From Congeria kusceri (lineage: Eukaryota; Mollusca; Bivalvia; Myida; Dreissenidae): 64,000 bases of DNA. The translations under genes were made by a program, and so were the position numbers. Every line of letters starts with the position of its first letter. Within the stretch, counting starts at the first letter, position 1. Shown piece by piece: positions 14,501 through 26,500 of the stretch. Under the pieces are notes generated by a model. It made no database searches. It was not told the DNA's origin and saw only the letters and a list, made by a program, of their open reading frames with translations. Location: assembly GCA_027627225.1 (NCBI GenBank), contig CM051028.1, positions 24,486,364-24,550,363 of the forward strand, given 5' to 3'.

Positions 14501-17500
14501 ATTAATCACGATTAAACACAAAGGCCACAAATGCCTCTACGATGGCTGTAAGAATAAGTTTTGGAAAAATCGTGGCGGGGCTATGATAAGCCACAAATGT
14601 TTTGAACACATTTAAAAACTGTTGTAGCTCTTCGCGATCGATAAGGATCCCCCAAGATTCTTCACGATTCACACAGATGTACGTACGTGTTCACACTTTA
14701 CCATGCTTCACCAAGATTTTGTAAATCGTGGGCAATCATAGCAAAAATCGGGACAGTGTGAGCGGGGCTTAAGCAGGGTTTTAGTGTAACAGCATTCTTA
14801 ATGCACTATTTATGCACATAAAATCGTTATAGAAGTTGTTGTATAACACACAATCAAGTATAAACTATAAAGAACGACGAATGCTACACCACAAGTGAGA
14901 ACATACAATCATTTGCCATGTGAAAAACAAGAGGGCAAAGATGGCTCTGAGTCGCTCACCTGAGTTTTAGTCATCATGATCGCTTTTAAATATTGAATAC
15001 TGTAAATTCTTGCGTATAGGATGCCCCCGCATACAAGATGCACCTAAAAATTCACATCATAGTTTGTGGAAAAAAATTCTGCAATTTAAAAGCTTCTAAA
15101 CGCTTCTTAACACATCAAAATCTTAAATTTCGCATCCATTGTTTATCGACACCCAATATAATTTTGTCGTGGAAATCACTATATACAAACATGGATACAT
15201 TATACTAAATATGTTTTTGCTGTATTGAGGTGTTGAGAAGTTTCAGTGTCAACACCTTTAGCGCTAATTGTTTGTTTGACAAACATGGTCAGTTTTGCAA
15301 GTACCATCAATGACACCATCGTTATTGTTTGCAGGGCAATACAAAAGGTGTGAAGTAGTTTGTCAATTGGTGTCTACACTACGGTTCGTTTGGCCCTGGT
15401 TTGTATTTCTTATGTGTTATGTTTTCTTGCACTTATATTTTTATTTCCTAAAAAATAAGAAATACGAATATAAAACACAAAAAATTAGAACTTTATACTA
15501 TATTTTTTAAAGTTCCCACTATAAAGCAGTGCGAAACGTATCGGGTACGAATATATGCTTATATAAACGTCTTAGTGATGTTGATCGAGCGTCTTTTAAA
15601 AATGGTGGCCGAAATACCACTGATGATATTTATGATACAAACAATAGGAGGTTAAGCTTTTATCAGCGTCTAACAAGCACCGAAAAAAAAAAAAAATTTC
15701 GGATGAAAAAAGTGTGGCATATACGCGAGAAATTACAGCAGCTTGTTCACAGATGTTTGAAGTTATATATTGACAACAGATTCTAAAAATGGACCAATAA
15801 CAGACATGTTTTTAACAAACTTAAATTATTTCAAGAATTTTAGTATAGGGTTACCCAAGAACATTTCGTGCCCTGTGCGCCGGCAGCCAAATGTTTTAAC
15901 AGACTGAAATGATTTGAAGGAATTTATGAGCAGGTCATCCAAGTAACCTCTGTGAAATTATTTCAAAATCCAGTAACTTGTTTCAAACAAGATTTTGAGA
16001 CTTTTCAATAAATTCTTAACGAAAACTGGCCCGCTCCCTGGAGGCCGTTTTTTTTTTTAAGAATCGACATATATTTAATTTTCAATATAGTCATACAATG
16101 AAATGTGCCCTGCTCCATGGTGGCCATATTAAGAAAGCAAAATTATTAAGAAAGCAAAATTATTTAAAGAAATTTGGTAGAGGGTCACTCAAGGAACATT
16201 TCTGAAAAAAAAACTATTTTAAAATCCAGGAAGTGGTTACTGTCAAGAAGATTTCAAAGTAGCCCTTATTTAGGGGCAAACTTCAACACCGCCTGGTGGC
16301 CTTGTTTTTTATGGATAAAAATTATTTGAAAGAATTCAGTAGAGGTTCACACAACAACATTTCTATGGAATTATTTCCAAATCCAGGAAGTGCTTTCTGA
16401 CAAGAAGATTGTCCAACTTGTCTTTATAGATATATAAGAGTAAATTTTCCCACCCCCTGGCAGCCATGTTTTTTAACAAAGAAAAATGTTTTATAAGAAT
16501 TTGGTATAGAGTCACTTAAAGAACATTTCTGTGAAATTATTTTCAAATCCAGGAAGCGGTTTCTGGCGAGAAGCCTCCTGCTGGCCATGTTTAAAACGAA
16601 TCAATATTATTTTAAAGAATTTAGTAGAGGCTCTCCCAAGTAACATTCTATGAAATTATTTTGTAATCCAGGGAGGGGTTTCTTACAAGACGATGGTCAA
16701 AATTGTCTTAATATCTATACAAGGGCAAACTTATGCCCCCCTCTGCCCCCCCCCCCCCGCCCTGGTGGCCATGTTGTTAACAAATCAAAATTATTTGAAG
16801 AAATTGGGCAAAGGGTCAATTAAGGAATATTTCTGTGAAATGATTGAAAAAAGTAGCAAGTTAAGTTTCTGACAAGAAGATTGTCAAAATTGCCTATATA
16901 GCCATATAAGTTACCCCCCCCCCCCCCGGCAGCCATGTTTTTTTATTTAATCAAAATTATTTAAAGGCATTTGGAAGAGGGATCCCAAGAAGCATTTCTG
17001 TGAACTTATTTCTAAATCCAGTAAGTGGTTTCTGACAAGAAGATTTCTACATAGCCATATTAGGAAAACTGCCCCTTCCCCTGGCAGCCATGTCTTTTAA
17101 CGAATCAAAATTATTTGAAGGTAGAGGGTCACACAAGGAAAATTTCAGTGAATACTATTTTAAAATCCAGTGGTGTCTGGCAAGAAGATATTCAAAGTTT
17201 CCTAGTCATTGCTTTTGGTTGCCATGGCAACCAGAGTTTTTCATACATTACATTCAATCGAAGGAATTTGGTAAAGCCTGCCGTCCACTACAGCCCTGAT
17301 GCTTGCTGATAAAAATTTGCTAGTTTCCGGAACCTTCGGGATAAAATGGGCGGAGCTTGACCATCGTGCATGTTCGGCCTGTATTCGCTGAGTGGCATAC
17401 AACAGGCTGCGGTATCAGCCCGAAACCTATCCGAATACGGCGCGGAATAATGCTGACAGTTCCATAATTTGCTCCCCAATGTTTCGTGATTGTGTGGAAA

Positions 17501-20500
17501 GGTTGCAGTGACACTGCAGAACATGCTGAATAGTTGCCGATTTGTTGTCGATAGAATGCTGAAATGTTGCAGATTTAAAAGTCGGGGAATGTAATCGATG
17601 CCGAACTACAAACAGTTGATAGTGGGACATCATGGATGTTAGAGGCATTCACTTATTTTTAATTCCAAGCAGAAATTGATGTCATGCTTGCCTTGGCATT
17701 TAACTTGACACAGAGAAGAAGACCTAATCGATGGTGGGTCAAAAAGTATTTGAGGATCAAGCCAACAATGTTAAATGACATACTCCAGCGTCCAACGCCT
17801 GGCATTCAGGAAAAATACACCAGGTTCCATAACATCCTTCCTGCAGGCCTAAAGCTAAAGATGGCGCTAAAGTACATGGCATCTGTTGACTCATAAGCCT
17901 CCTTAGTGTATGACTTCTTTGTTGCTGTGGAGAGTCTATGCCATTTTGTTGCAGGTGTCCACTGCCCAGCTTCATAGTAAAAGAATGAAGTTCTTGCCAT
18001 TCCAAATACTCCAGAGGCCTGACGTGAAGTGGTCGCCCAATTTGAGAGAAGGTGGAACATGCTCCATGCTGTTGGCTTGCTCTTTTCTTGCTACTTTAAT
18101 AGCCGAAGAAGAGTCGGATGTGCTTGGGCATCCCTTAAAGACTTTTCATAGTTGTTTTCTTCCCAGCTTGGGCTTTCAGTAAGGGTTTTTTATCGACTTC
18201 ATACCAACTTGTTCAGGGGCTTACTGACTAGTAAAATTACGCCCAATCTCTTCTTGGATAACTTGCCCTTGACTTGCACCAAGTTAAGTGTTCAATTCAC
18301 AACAAAAATGTAGATTTTGTGACTTTGACAACTATCAACAAACTGACGGCATTTATTCTGCTGTCGATCTTCTATAATTTGGGAAATATGGCTCCTGCTC
18401 GGCGCCCTTCAGCTGACAATCGGCATCTTCAGCGACGATTCGGCATCTTTCATTACATGATCTGCATAGGTTCCGTGTGTATACGCAAAACAAAACTCTT
18501 CCATTCGTCGTCTTCGGTGAGCTTTTAGCATCAATTCAGCTTCCTTCGGGGACCGCTCGGGATGGCTAATGATTACAATGCCTCGCAGAAGGCTTTCCGA
18601 AGAAGCTGAGTCAATGGCCATGGGTACCCGAACATCCCAAATGGTTGCCGATGGTTTGCCGAAGACCCTGAAGCCGTCCCAAACATAACATTCTGCCACC
18701 AAATTGTAAAACTTAAAAAATCTGGATGCCAAAGTTTTTTTAAATTCTGATCAGGCCCCGAAGTGCCATGAAGGTTCCGGAATTGTAAAGGAAGGACACG
18801 AAAGGGTTCCAGAACATTGCGAAGACATGCAGGACATCCCGATTTTGCCAAATTCTCTTTCGGGAACCCTTTGGGGGCCTAGTGAACGGCAGGTTTAAAG
18901 GACCATCCCAGGAACATTCCTGCCAAGTTTGGTTAAAATCGGGACAGTGGTTTCAGAGAAGTGTTTTGAAGCAAATGTTGACAACAAACGACGGACGACG
19001 TACTACTTACGCCCGACAGTGACTGAACACAATAGCTCACCCTTGAGCACTTTGTGCTCAGGTGAACTACAAACAACTATTTTATATAATACCAACAACA
19101 TGCAAACATTACCAGATGAAGTTTCACCATCCTCCATGTTTTGACTTACAAATAAAATGTGTGCTTGATTTTGCAGGAAATAATACAGAAAGACATGTCA
19201 TACATATCTAAATATAATGGGTTAACCTATGCAACAAATTGCCATTTTAATATATTAATATACATGCCATGGCATATACCAATGTTCCAATATACAACTG
19301 TAACAAGTTTATCTAACTTAAGGACATGTACAGTGGCAATAAACACTGCCAGCTAACATAGTGTTTATTCAACCAATTATTATATTAATTCCATCATTAA
19401 TTTTTTATATAACAAAAGGCACACCAGTGCCTGTATCGCTCCACTGGCTTATTAAGTACTGAGCATTATGTTTTATTAATGAATCACAATAATTCAAAGT
19501 AGTTTGGTAGACAACCACTTACAGAGTATTTCTGTTAAATCATTTCAAAATACAAGCTGTGGTTTCTGGCATGAAGATTTTCAAAGTTTTAAATATAGCC
19601 ATATTAGGAACTAGAAATGTGTTCACACTCTGACATGGATGCCCCCACCTATGCAGCCTTTTCTACATGCATGGCGCTGCCTTGTCTATATGTATACACA
19701 TTATTTTGCAAAACAAAAATTGTCCTTTTATTTATATTGTACTTTCTGTTAATGTATTCTCATAGGGCGCTATTTCCATGTGTCCGTATCTGCATCGGCA
19801 TTGCACAAATCTGCATCCGAAAAATTCAAACAAGTTGAAAAAAGTTGGACCGTTTCCATATGTCTGCAGTCCGTATCCGCAAAGCGCATCCGTAACAGCT
19901 GTGGACGACATGGTATCTACCTTAGCATGATAAACAAAGGGCTGTTATACATAAAATTTTGTGAAAATAGAAAAAATAGTCTAGATACACCTGGATAGCT
20001 CAACCTAAGACTCACCGTGTACAATAACTCGTTAATAATGGGTAACCTTTACATGAGCCATGACTGACGCTGTAGATATAATTGCTGGATGCTTTATATT
20101 GTTTAAAATCCACCACATGTGAATGTTTTCACATACTGTCAAATATTTGCAGCCGACGTACTTAAAACTGTTTCAAAGCTTTCTACTCATACATTGTAAC
20201 TATTTCAAAATAAGAAGAAAACTAAAAAAAGCGCGTCCGTATAATATTTATGCGGATACGGATACGGATGCTGATACGGACATACGGAAAAGCGGCCTTA
20301 TACTGTGGTATAAGTAAGTTGAGCTTGTTACAATCTCAATTTTCTTCTCAGGGGTATTGAGATAGTAGTTTGTAAGAGCTTGTACAAGCTTCTGTCAAAA
20401 GTAAGCTAGCTGGTCATATGAACTTGCACTAGCTTATAAGCTATTTACAGTACATCAATCCATGCAATGCGCTATGCATGACATCATATATGATGTCATT

Positions 20501-23500
20501 TATGATGTCATCATTTGACTTTCATTGTTCCAGTCTGAAAAGGATGTAAACAGGATGGTGATACAGAGAAACTTGTCAATAACGACACCTGCATACAACG
20601 ACATCTTGTCTTATCCGACATTCTTTTGCAGTCCCGGCAGAATCCCTATATGTTCTATATACACAAAACCTGTCAATAACGGAACCTGTAAGACCTGACA
20701 TCCAACACTGTTTGTCAGTCCCTTAAGCACCCCCTGTACGTCGGTTAACCGATTTGCAGATGATAAATCAAATTTCAGAGAAAACATGTTGTCCGCAATT
20801 GACAGGTAGGTCCATATTTTGAATTTTTCAGCGATTTTAGTCAGTATATATACAAAATTATTGTACACATGTATAAAGTAATGTCCAACGCCATTAAGTA
20901 TTAAGTGTATTGCCAGAAATCAACGTTTTTCTAAGAAGTAATAGATAAATTGTCTGGGGGAAATACAAAATATTCCAAACATGTAACATATTTATTTAAT
21001 TTTTGGCATCTAAATCGACAAATTAGTGAACTAAACCGTTAAACAGAAGTGATATAATCTATCTAGAAGGGCATTCAAATCTTTTTATTAGTTGATACAT
21101 TAGTGGTTTCTGGGTTAAAATCAATAATATCTTGGAATGGTATGCTCATTTATTGATAAAGCCGAACTGTTTGAAGAAAATGTGTAAATTATAAAGTCCA
21201 AACTTAAACTGGATAAAGCTCAAACTGCACGATAAAATGATTATTTTTTGCAAAGGAAGATTTGTTTTGTGCTATTTTTCATTATATATTTTCATTACAT
21301 ATACATATTTTTATTAAAATTATATATCTAGTTTATTCAAAAATTGTAAAATGTAGCATATAAAAAACGAATAAGGCCAACATGGCCCATGATCTTCATG
21401 AATAACAATTATACAAATAGGAACAAATAATATTATTATCATGTATTAAGAAAGAGAAATACAATATATATATATATATATATATATGCACGTACTATAT
21501 AAATGTATTCTGTACTGTATTCTCGTGCTTTACAAAAATTATTTGTATCTAAGTAATACACAAATGTAATCTGTACTGTATTATCACGCTTAACAAACAT
21601 AATTTATATCTTAGTAATACATACAAGTGATCTGTACTGTATTATCATGCTTTACAAACATAATTTATATCTTAGTAATACATAAAAGAGATATGTAATG
21701 TATTCCCATGCTTTACAATATAATTTTTACCTTAGTAATACATAACAGTGATCTGTACTGTATTCTCATGCTTTACACAAATAATTTATATTTAAGTAAT
21801 ACATGAAAGTTATTTTTACCGTATTCTCATGCTTTGCAAAAATAATTTTTATCTAAGTTAAACATTAAAGTAATATGCACAGTATTCATAAGTGATCTGT
21901 ATTGCATGTAACTTAATAAAATAGCATTAATCATCATGTACTGACAGTACCCTTCTCGAATAAGCATATTAAACGCTGCGTTATTGGCACCGTAATTTTT
22001 CTGTGTTTAATGCGCATTAAATACACTTTTAGTGCACTAAGTGTATTGTTTCTGTACTTTTTCTCCATTTTTTACAAAAAAGTTTATTAATTCTCTAGAT
22101 AATACACTTAAAATACACGAACAATACACTTTAAATGCAATTAAGTGTGTTAATGCCGGGAAAATGCATTTTCAAGTGTATTAAACGCGTATTAAACACA
22201 GAAAATATATGGTGCCAATACCGCAGCGTTTAATACGGATTAAATGCATATTAAATACACTTGTTCGAGAAGGGTAGTATTTAATCTAGAAGGGCAGAGG
22301 GGCATGGCGTTTGATTTGCAAAAGGGGTATTATGTGTGCGGTGACACTGTTAAAAAGGGCACATTAGACTTAAATAGTTTTTTCTTGAAGTATTACTGAC
22401 TGATTCCTTTTATATATTTGATGATTATTAAGTAACTTAATTAACACATGTTAATTTTCCAATTTTATAAGTTCTTTTTAATATTAAGTTATATTATTCG
22501 TAAAGATCAGAAAAATTATTTCTTTTTTATTCATAAGTATTTCCAATGGGCAATCAAACAAGACAACTTTTAAACTTAAACGGTTTATGGGCAAGTTAAA
22601 ATCATGTTTATTAATGGTAAAATCCTATTACTCTGGTATAATTTTTATTTTTCATCCTTTTTATTGCAGGAAATATTTTTATGTTCATCATTATGGTTTA
22701 TATGAATCATGCTATTGATGATGACCTTGCTACTACTATTTTGATTAATGATGAAAAGCAAAAGTCAAGACTGAACATTAAGAAAACATTGAAATTCGAA
22801 TTGAAATTTTCCGAATATGATTGTCGGAAATTATAGCTTGTTCTGCAATTCGTTTTTTTCAGGTTAGAACCCAGTACTTCCAATTCCCATAGGGCCCCAT
22901 TGTAAAATGGCGAACTTTCCAAGCATTTTTCTAGCTTTTCCTTTATTTTAGATTGAGCAAGCACAGTATCAATTTAAAGATGAATCTTTTCTCTTCCAAA
23001 TACTGCAATGAAAAAGATATGTCATGTTATTTCTAAGAAAATGCATCTCGCCCGAATGCAGACACCGGTAGTAAACAGGGTTTTGGCAGTCAGATTTCGA
23101 CAAAAGCCCCATACCACAGTAAACACCCCCCAAAAGTTCTATCAAGTTAGCCTCCAATGAAATACACCAACATGTTCCTGAAACACATGGGATATAAGAA
23201 ATAACCACAAAAGGCAAGTCTGAGATTGCTAAATGGCTTTTATACCAGAAGAGAAGAGGAACTCTTTAGTAATAGGCACTACATTCCAATGGACAACGGA
23301 GGGATACACAATGATTTACTGAAGGGATTTTTGGTTATTATTGGAAGAAATATTGTATACACATGTATTTTTTCATAGTTTATTAATAAAAACAACATTG
23401 AGTCTACATTTATATGCATTCTGCCCTTTGTTATCATGTTTATCATAAAAATTAACGATTCAAAACCATGTTAGAAATTGAATATGAAAATCAGGCTGTT

Positions 23501-26500
23501 AAAAGCAGACAATTTACGTTCATTTTAAAAACAATATCAGCATGATTTTATTGTATCTGGACACAAATTCGTAATCTGACTGCCCCTACTGCTGATCTTA
23601 TCAGGTGGTCACAGATTAAGTTATAATAACATGCCATCACAAAGGGCCCTCGTTAACAATCAATACAGTCCATATATAAGAGGGCACGAGGCGCTAATTG
23701 CCTTTGAAAAGGGCAGGAAGGTGGATCAATAAAGGGTTGTGGCGCAGCGCAGCGCTGATTAGGTCTGGATAAAACACTAGACAGTATTTGTCATTTCAAA
23801 AGCTCTAAATGCATAAACAGCTTGTAACTTGATAGTATTTGGATTCTGTTAGGAAAATACGTCTGTGGCTTTTAACATGATTGGATGACTTCTATAATGT
23901 AGTGATATATGTATTGTATTTTGGTCTTCTTTGTGAGTAGATGTTACATTAAAAAATAAAATGATATTCTTCTTCAAGAACAGGGCAAACACTATATTAC
24001 TAATATCAGTATTATTCCACCTTCCCTTCTCGATGTTAACCCACTTAAGGTAAAATTGAATTACGAAACAGAAGATATTTCTATAAAATAATGCCCTTGA
24101 ATAGCCATTTATGGGTCCTTCTACACCTTGGACAAAAGTGTCAGTAATTCTTTATTTCAACACAGAAAAGAAACCATTGAGATCACTAACACCTTGTGCC
24201 AAGCAGACACAGGGCCCTCAATCAATTTTGGGGGAAGGGGTTCACCACCCTCTGGAGGGGGAATTCTGACTGATCGGGGGAATATTTTAATATGGAAGAT
24301 TTTACAGATTAACTGATTTTAAAACTAACTCAACCCGATCAAACTCGTGTCTAATTGGCGTTTACTGCAAATGAAACTCCTATAAATATAACTTGATTAT
24401 TTTTAGCACAAAAAAACATAGCTCACAATCTACCGATAACGCTTAACATTTGGACTAGGCTGCGGTATACATGTAACATTGCAGCTATACACGAGTCATT
24501 TCCAAGAGTTTTTCGTGATTTCGCCCGCGTTAATAAATAGAAAAGCGCGCGAAAATAATGCTGACATGTACAACGTCCCGTCATCCGCATGGAAAGCGTG
24601 GGTGTATTGATGGCCATATAAAAACTTTGTAGCATAGAGAACTGTGAGATCTTTACTTTTGAATAAAAGTTTCGTAGCGCATACCAACCAAATTTTTTTA
24701 TCGCCATCGATGTGCAGTTAACATTTCCTCTTAAACAAAAAATACTTTTGCTGTATTGATAATGTTATTGTCGTTCAGATGTGTCAGTACTGATTTATGA
24801 CATACAGGTACTGTGTACACCCTCCACGTGGATAGCGTGTAATTCGGCTGCTAATTAAAGCGACAGCAGTGAAAGGACGTTGTCATGGGTGGCACGCGCG
24901 ATATAAGCTGATGACGTCAAATTGTTTCACTTTGATGATGAACGGATCGGTTTATTGTTTATCGCACATAACATGTGTCAATGAAATATTAGCGATGTAG
25001 AGATCTGGACCAAAACGGCTATACTTATGATGCGGACGATTATTGGCATCGTAACTACGTTTTCTGTCTTTTATTTTGTCTTTTTTTTTTGCAGACCTAG
25101 GGGGAATTTTTCCATTTTTTAGGGGAAAAAACCCATACTTTTCAGGTGGGGGAGTGGGGCTGATATTCGGTGGCAAAAATCATAGATTGAGGGCCCTGAG
25201 ACATGATAGAATCCCAATGAACTTAGAATACATTTCACTTGACTTGCCCAGTTGGTTTTTATGGGATTACTTTCAATATCGTCTAGCATAATTTCATATA
25301 TATCTTTTTAATGAACTTATGTTGTAGAGCACAGATCACCTTAAACCAGTACTTAATCATATTCATTTTACTCATAGTTCAAAAGTCAAGTATCCCTGTC
25401 TCTGATCATATAAAGTCATTATGTGTGCTGATTTTAACACCTATTTGTCCGTCACCATTTAATAACATATTTTAAAGTAAAATAAGCAATTTTATTGTTG
25501 TTTTATTGACATTACAACGGCATTTGATTACATTGTATGGGATATCTTTGGTACAGAATAATTATACAGACTCAATATTCGAAGACGACGTTTTACAGTT
25601 ATAAAATTAATTTATACTCATGTGTACACAAAAGTAAGACATCATAATGATATCGGAAGTGCATTTGACAGTCATTTAGGTCTACGACAAGGCGAGTTCC
25701 CGATTCTTTTTTCTTTGTATATCAATGACATGCAGGATATATTGTACTCAAAAGGTGCAAGTAGTATTGATATAGGCATGTTAAAATGTTCCTACTTATG
25801 TATGCGGATGGTGAAGGGCAAATCTGTTATCTGTTGTTCCCATTTTTGCTCGACATTCAGCTTGTGCTTCCAGCAATACATGGCAATTTTCAGCCCAGTT
25901 TGATTGCCTACTTTTAATCAAATCTGTGAACAATTAACCTATGACACTTAACAAAGTTATCACTCTAAAATTATTTGGGTCATTTAAATCTCCTTTTTTA
26001 TGTATAGGTACAATTAAACATTAGGTCCATTTATCTGGAAAATATCCAAGACATAATACTTCGTTCAACAATTTACCCATAAGGAAATATGGAGGAAGTT
26101 CATCTCTGCCATTTATTATAAATTCATTTAAGATCAGATCTGGTCCCACACTTTTTCCACTTTTTATATTGGCAGTCCCTTTGAATAATTCTTCAGCAGT
26201 AAAGTATTACTGTGATAAGAACCGTAACAATGTTTACTTTCATAAAATTGTTGCACAATGCTTTAGTGAACTTTTCAGGTCAACAATGTTAACATTTCGC
26301 TCAAAATGGTTTAAATGCATACATTTATAGCATTTACAAAAAAACTCTTGTACAAGTTTGGTTATTATCCATTCAGTTTTAAAAATTAGTTTGGACTTTA
26401 TCACCTAAAAGTTAGGGCTTTATCAATTTTACATTATATTGTCCCACAAAAATAACCATATAACGCGTGTTTGGTGCATTTAAACAACGCATGAAGCAGA

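Larger units (their letters stand above)
14928..19069. mobile_element. Family C tandem-array element (about 160-bp unit) with two nested insertions
   Basis: 5' CAAGAGGGCAAAGATGGCTC then GTCGCTCACCTGAG; 3' AGCTCACCCTTGAGCAC / GTGCTCAGGTGAACT. Core units contain GGCAGCCATGTTTTTTAACG, AATCAAAATTATTTGAAGG, GAGGGTCAC, AACATTTCTGTGAAATTATT and TCCAGGAAGTGGTTTCTGAC. Nested inserts occupy 15001-15738 and 17275-18895. Confidence 0.75.

Noticed and set aside
15295..15786. Two plus-strand ORFs
   Set aside because: Inside a nested TIR element; compositionally biased (poly-Lys, poly-Tyr) with no known transposase motif.
18409..18732. 107-codon minus-strand ORF
   Set aside because: Falls inside the decayed Harbinger element on the opposite strand to its transposase; no motif recognised.
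20475..20515. Cluster of ATGATGTCAT palindromes as a CRE promoter
   Set aside because: No gene start follows on either strand; likely local duplication.
22707..23217. Two minus-strand ORFs of 85 and 82 codons
   Set aside because: No motif, no matching splice phase with the host gene, AT-rich surroundings.
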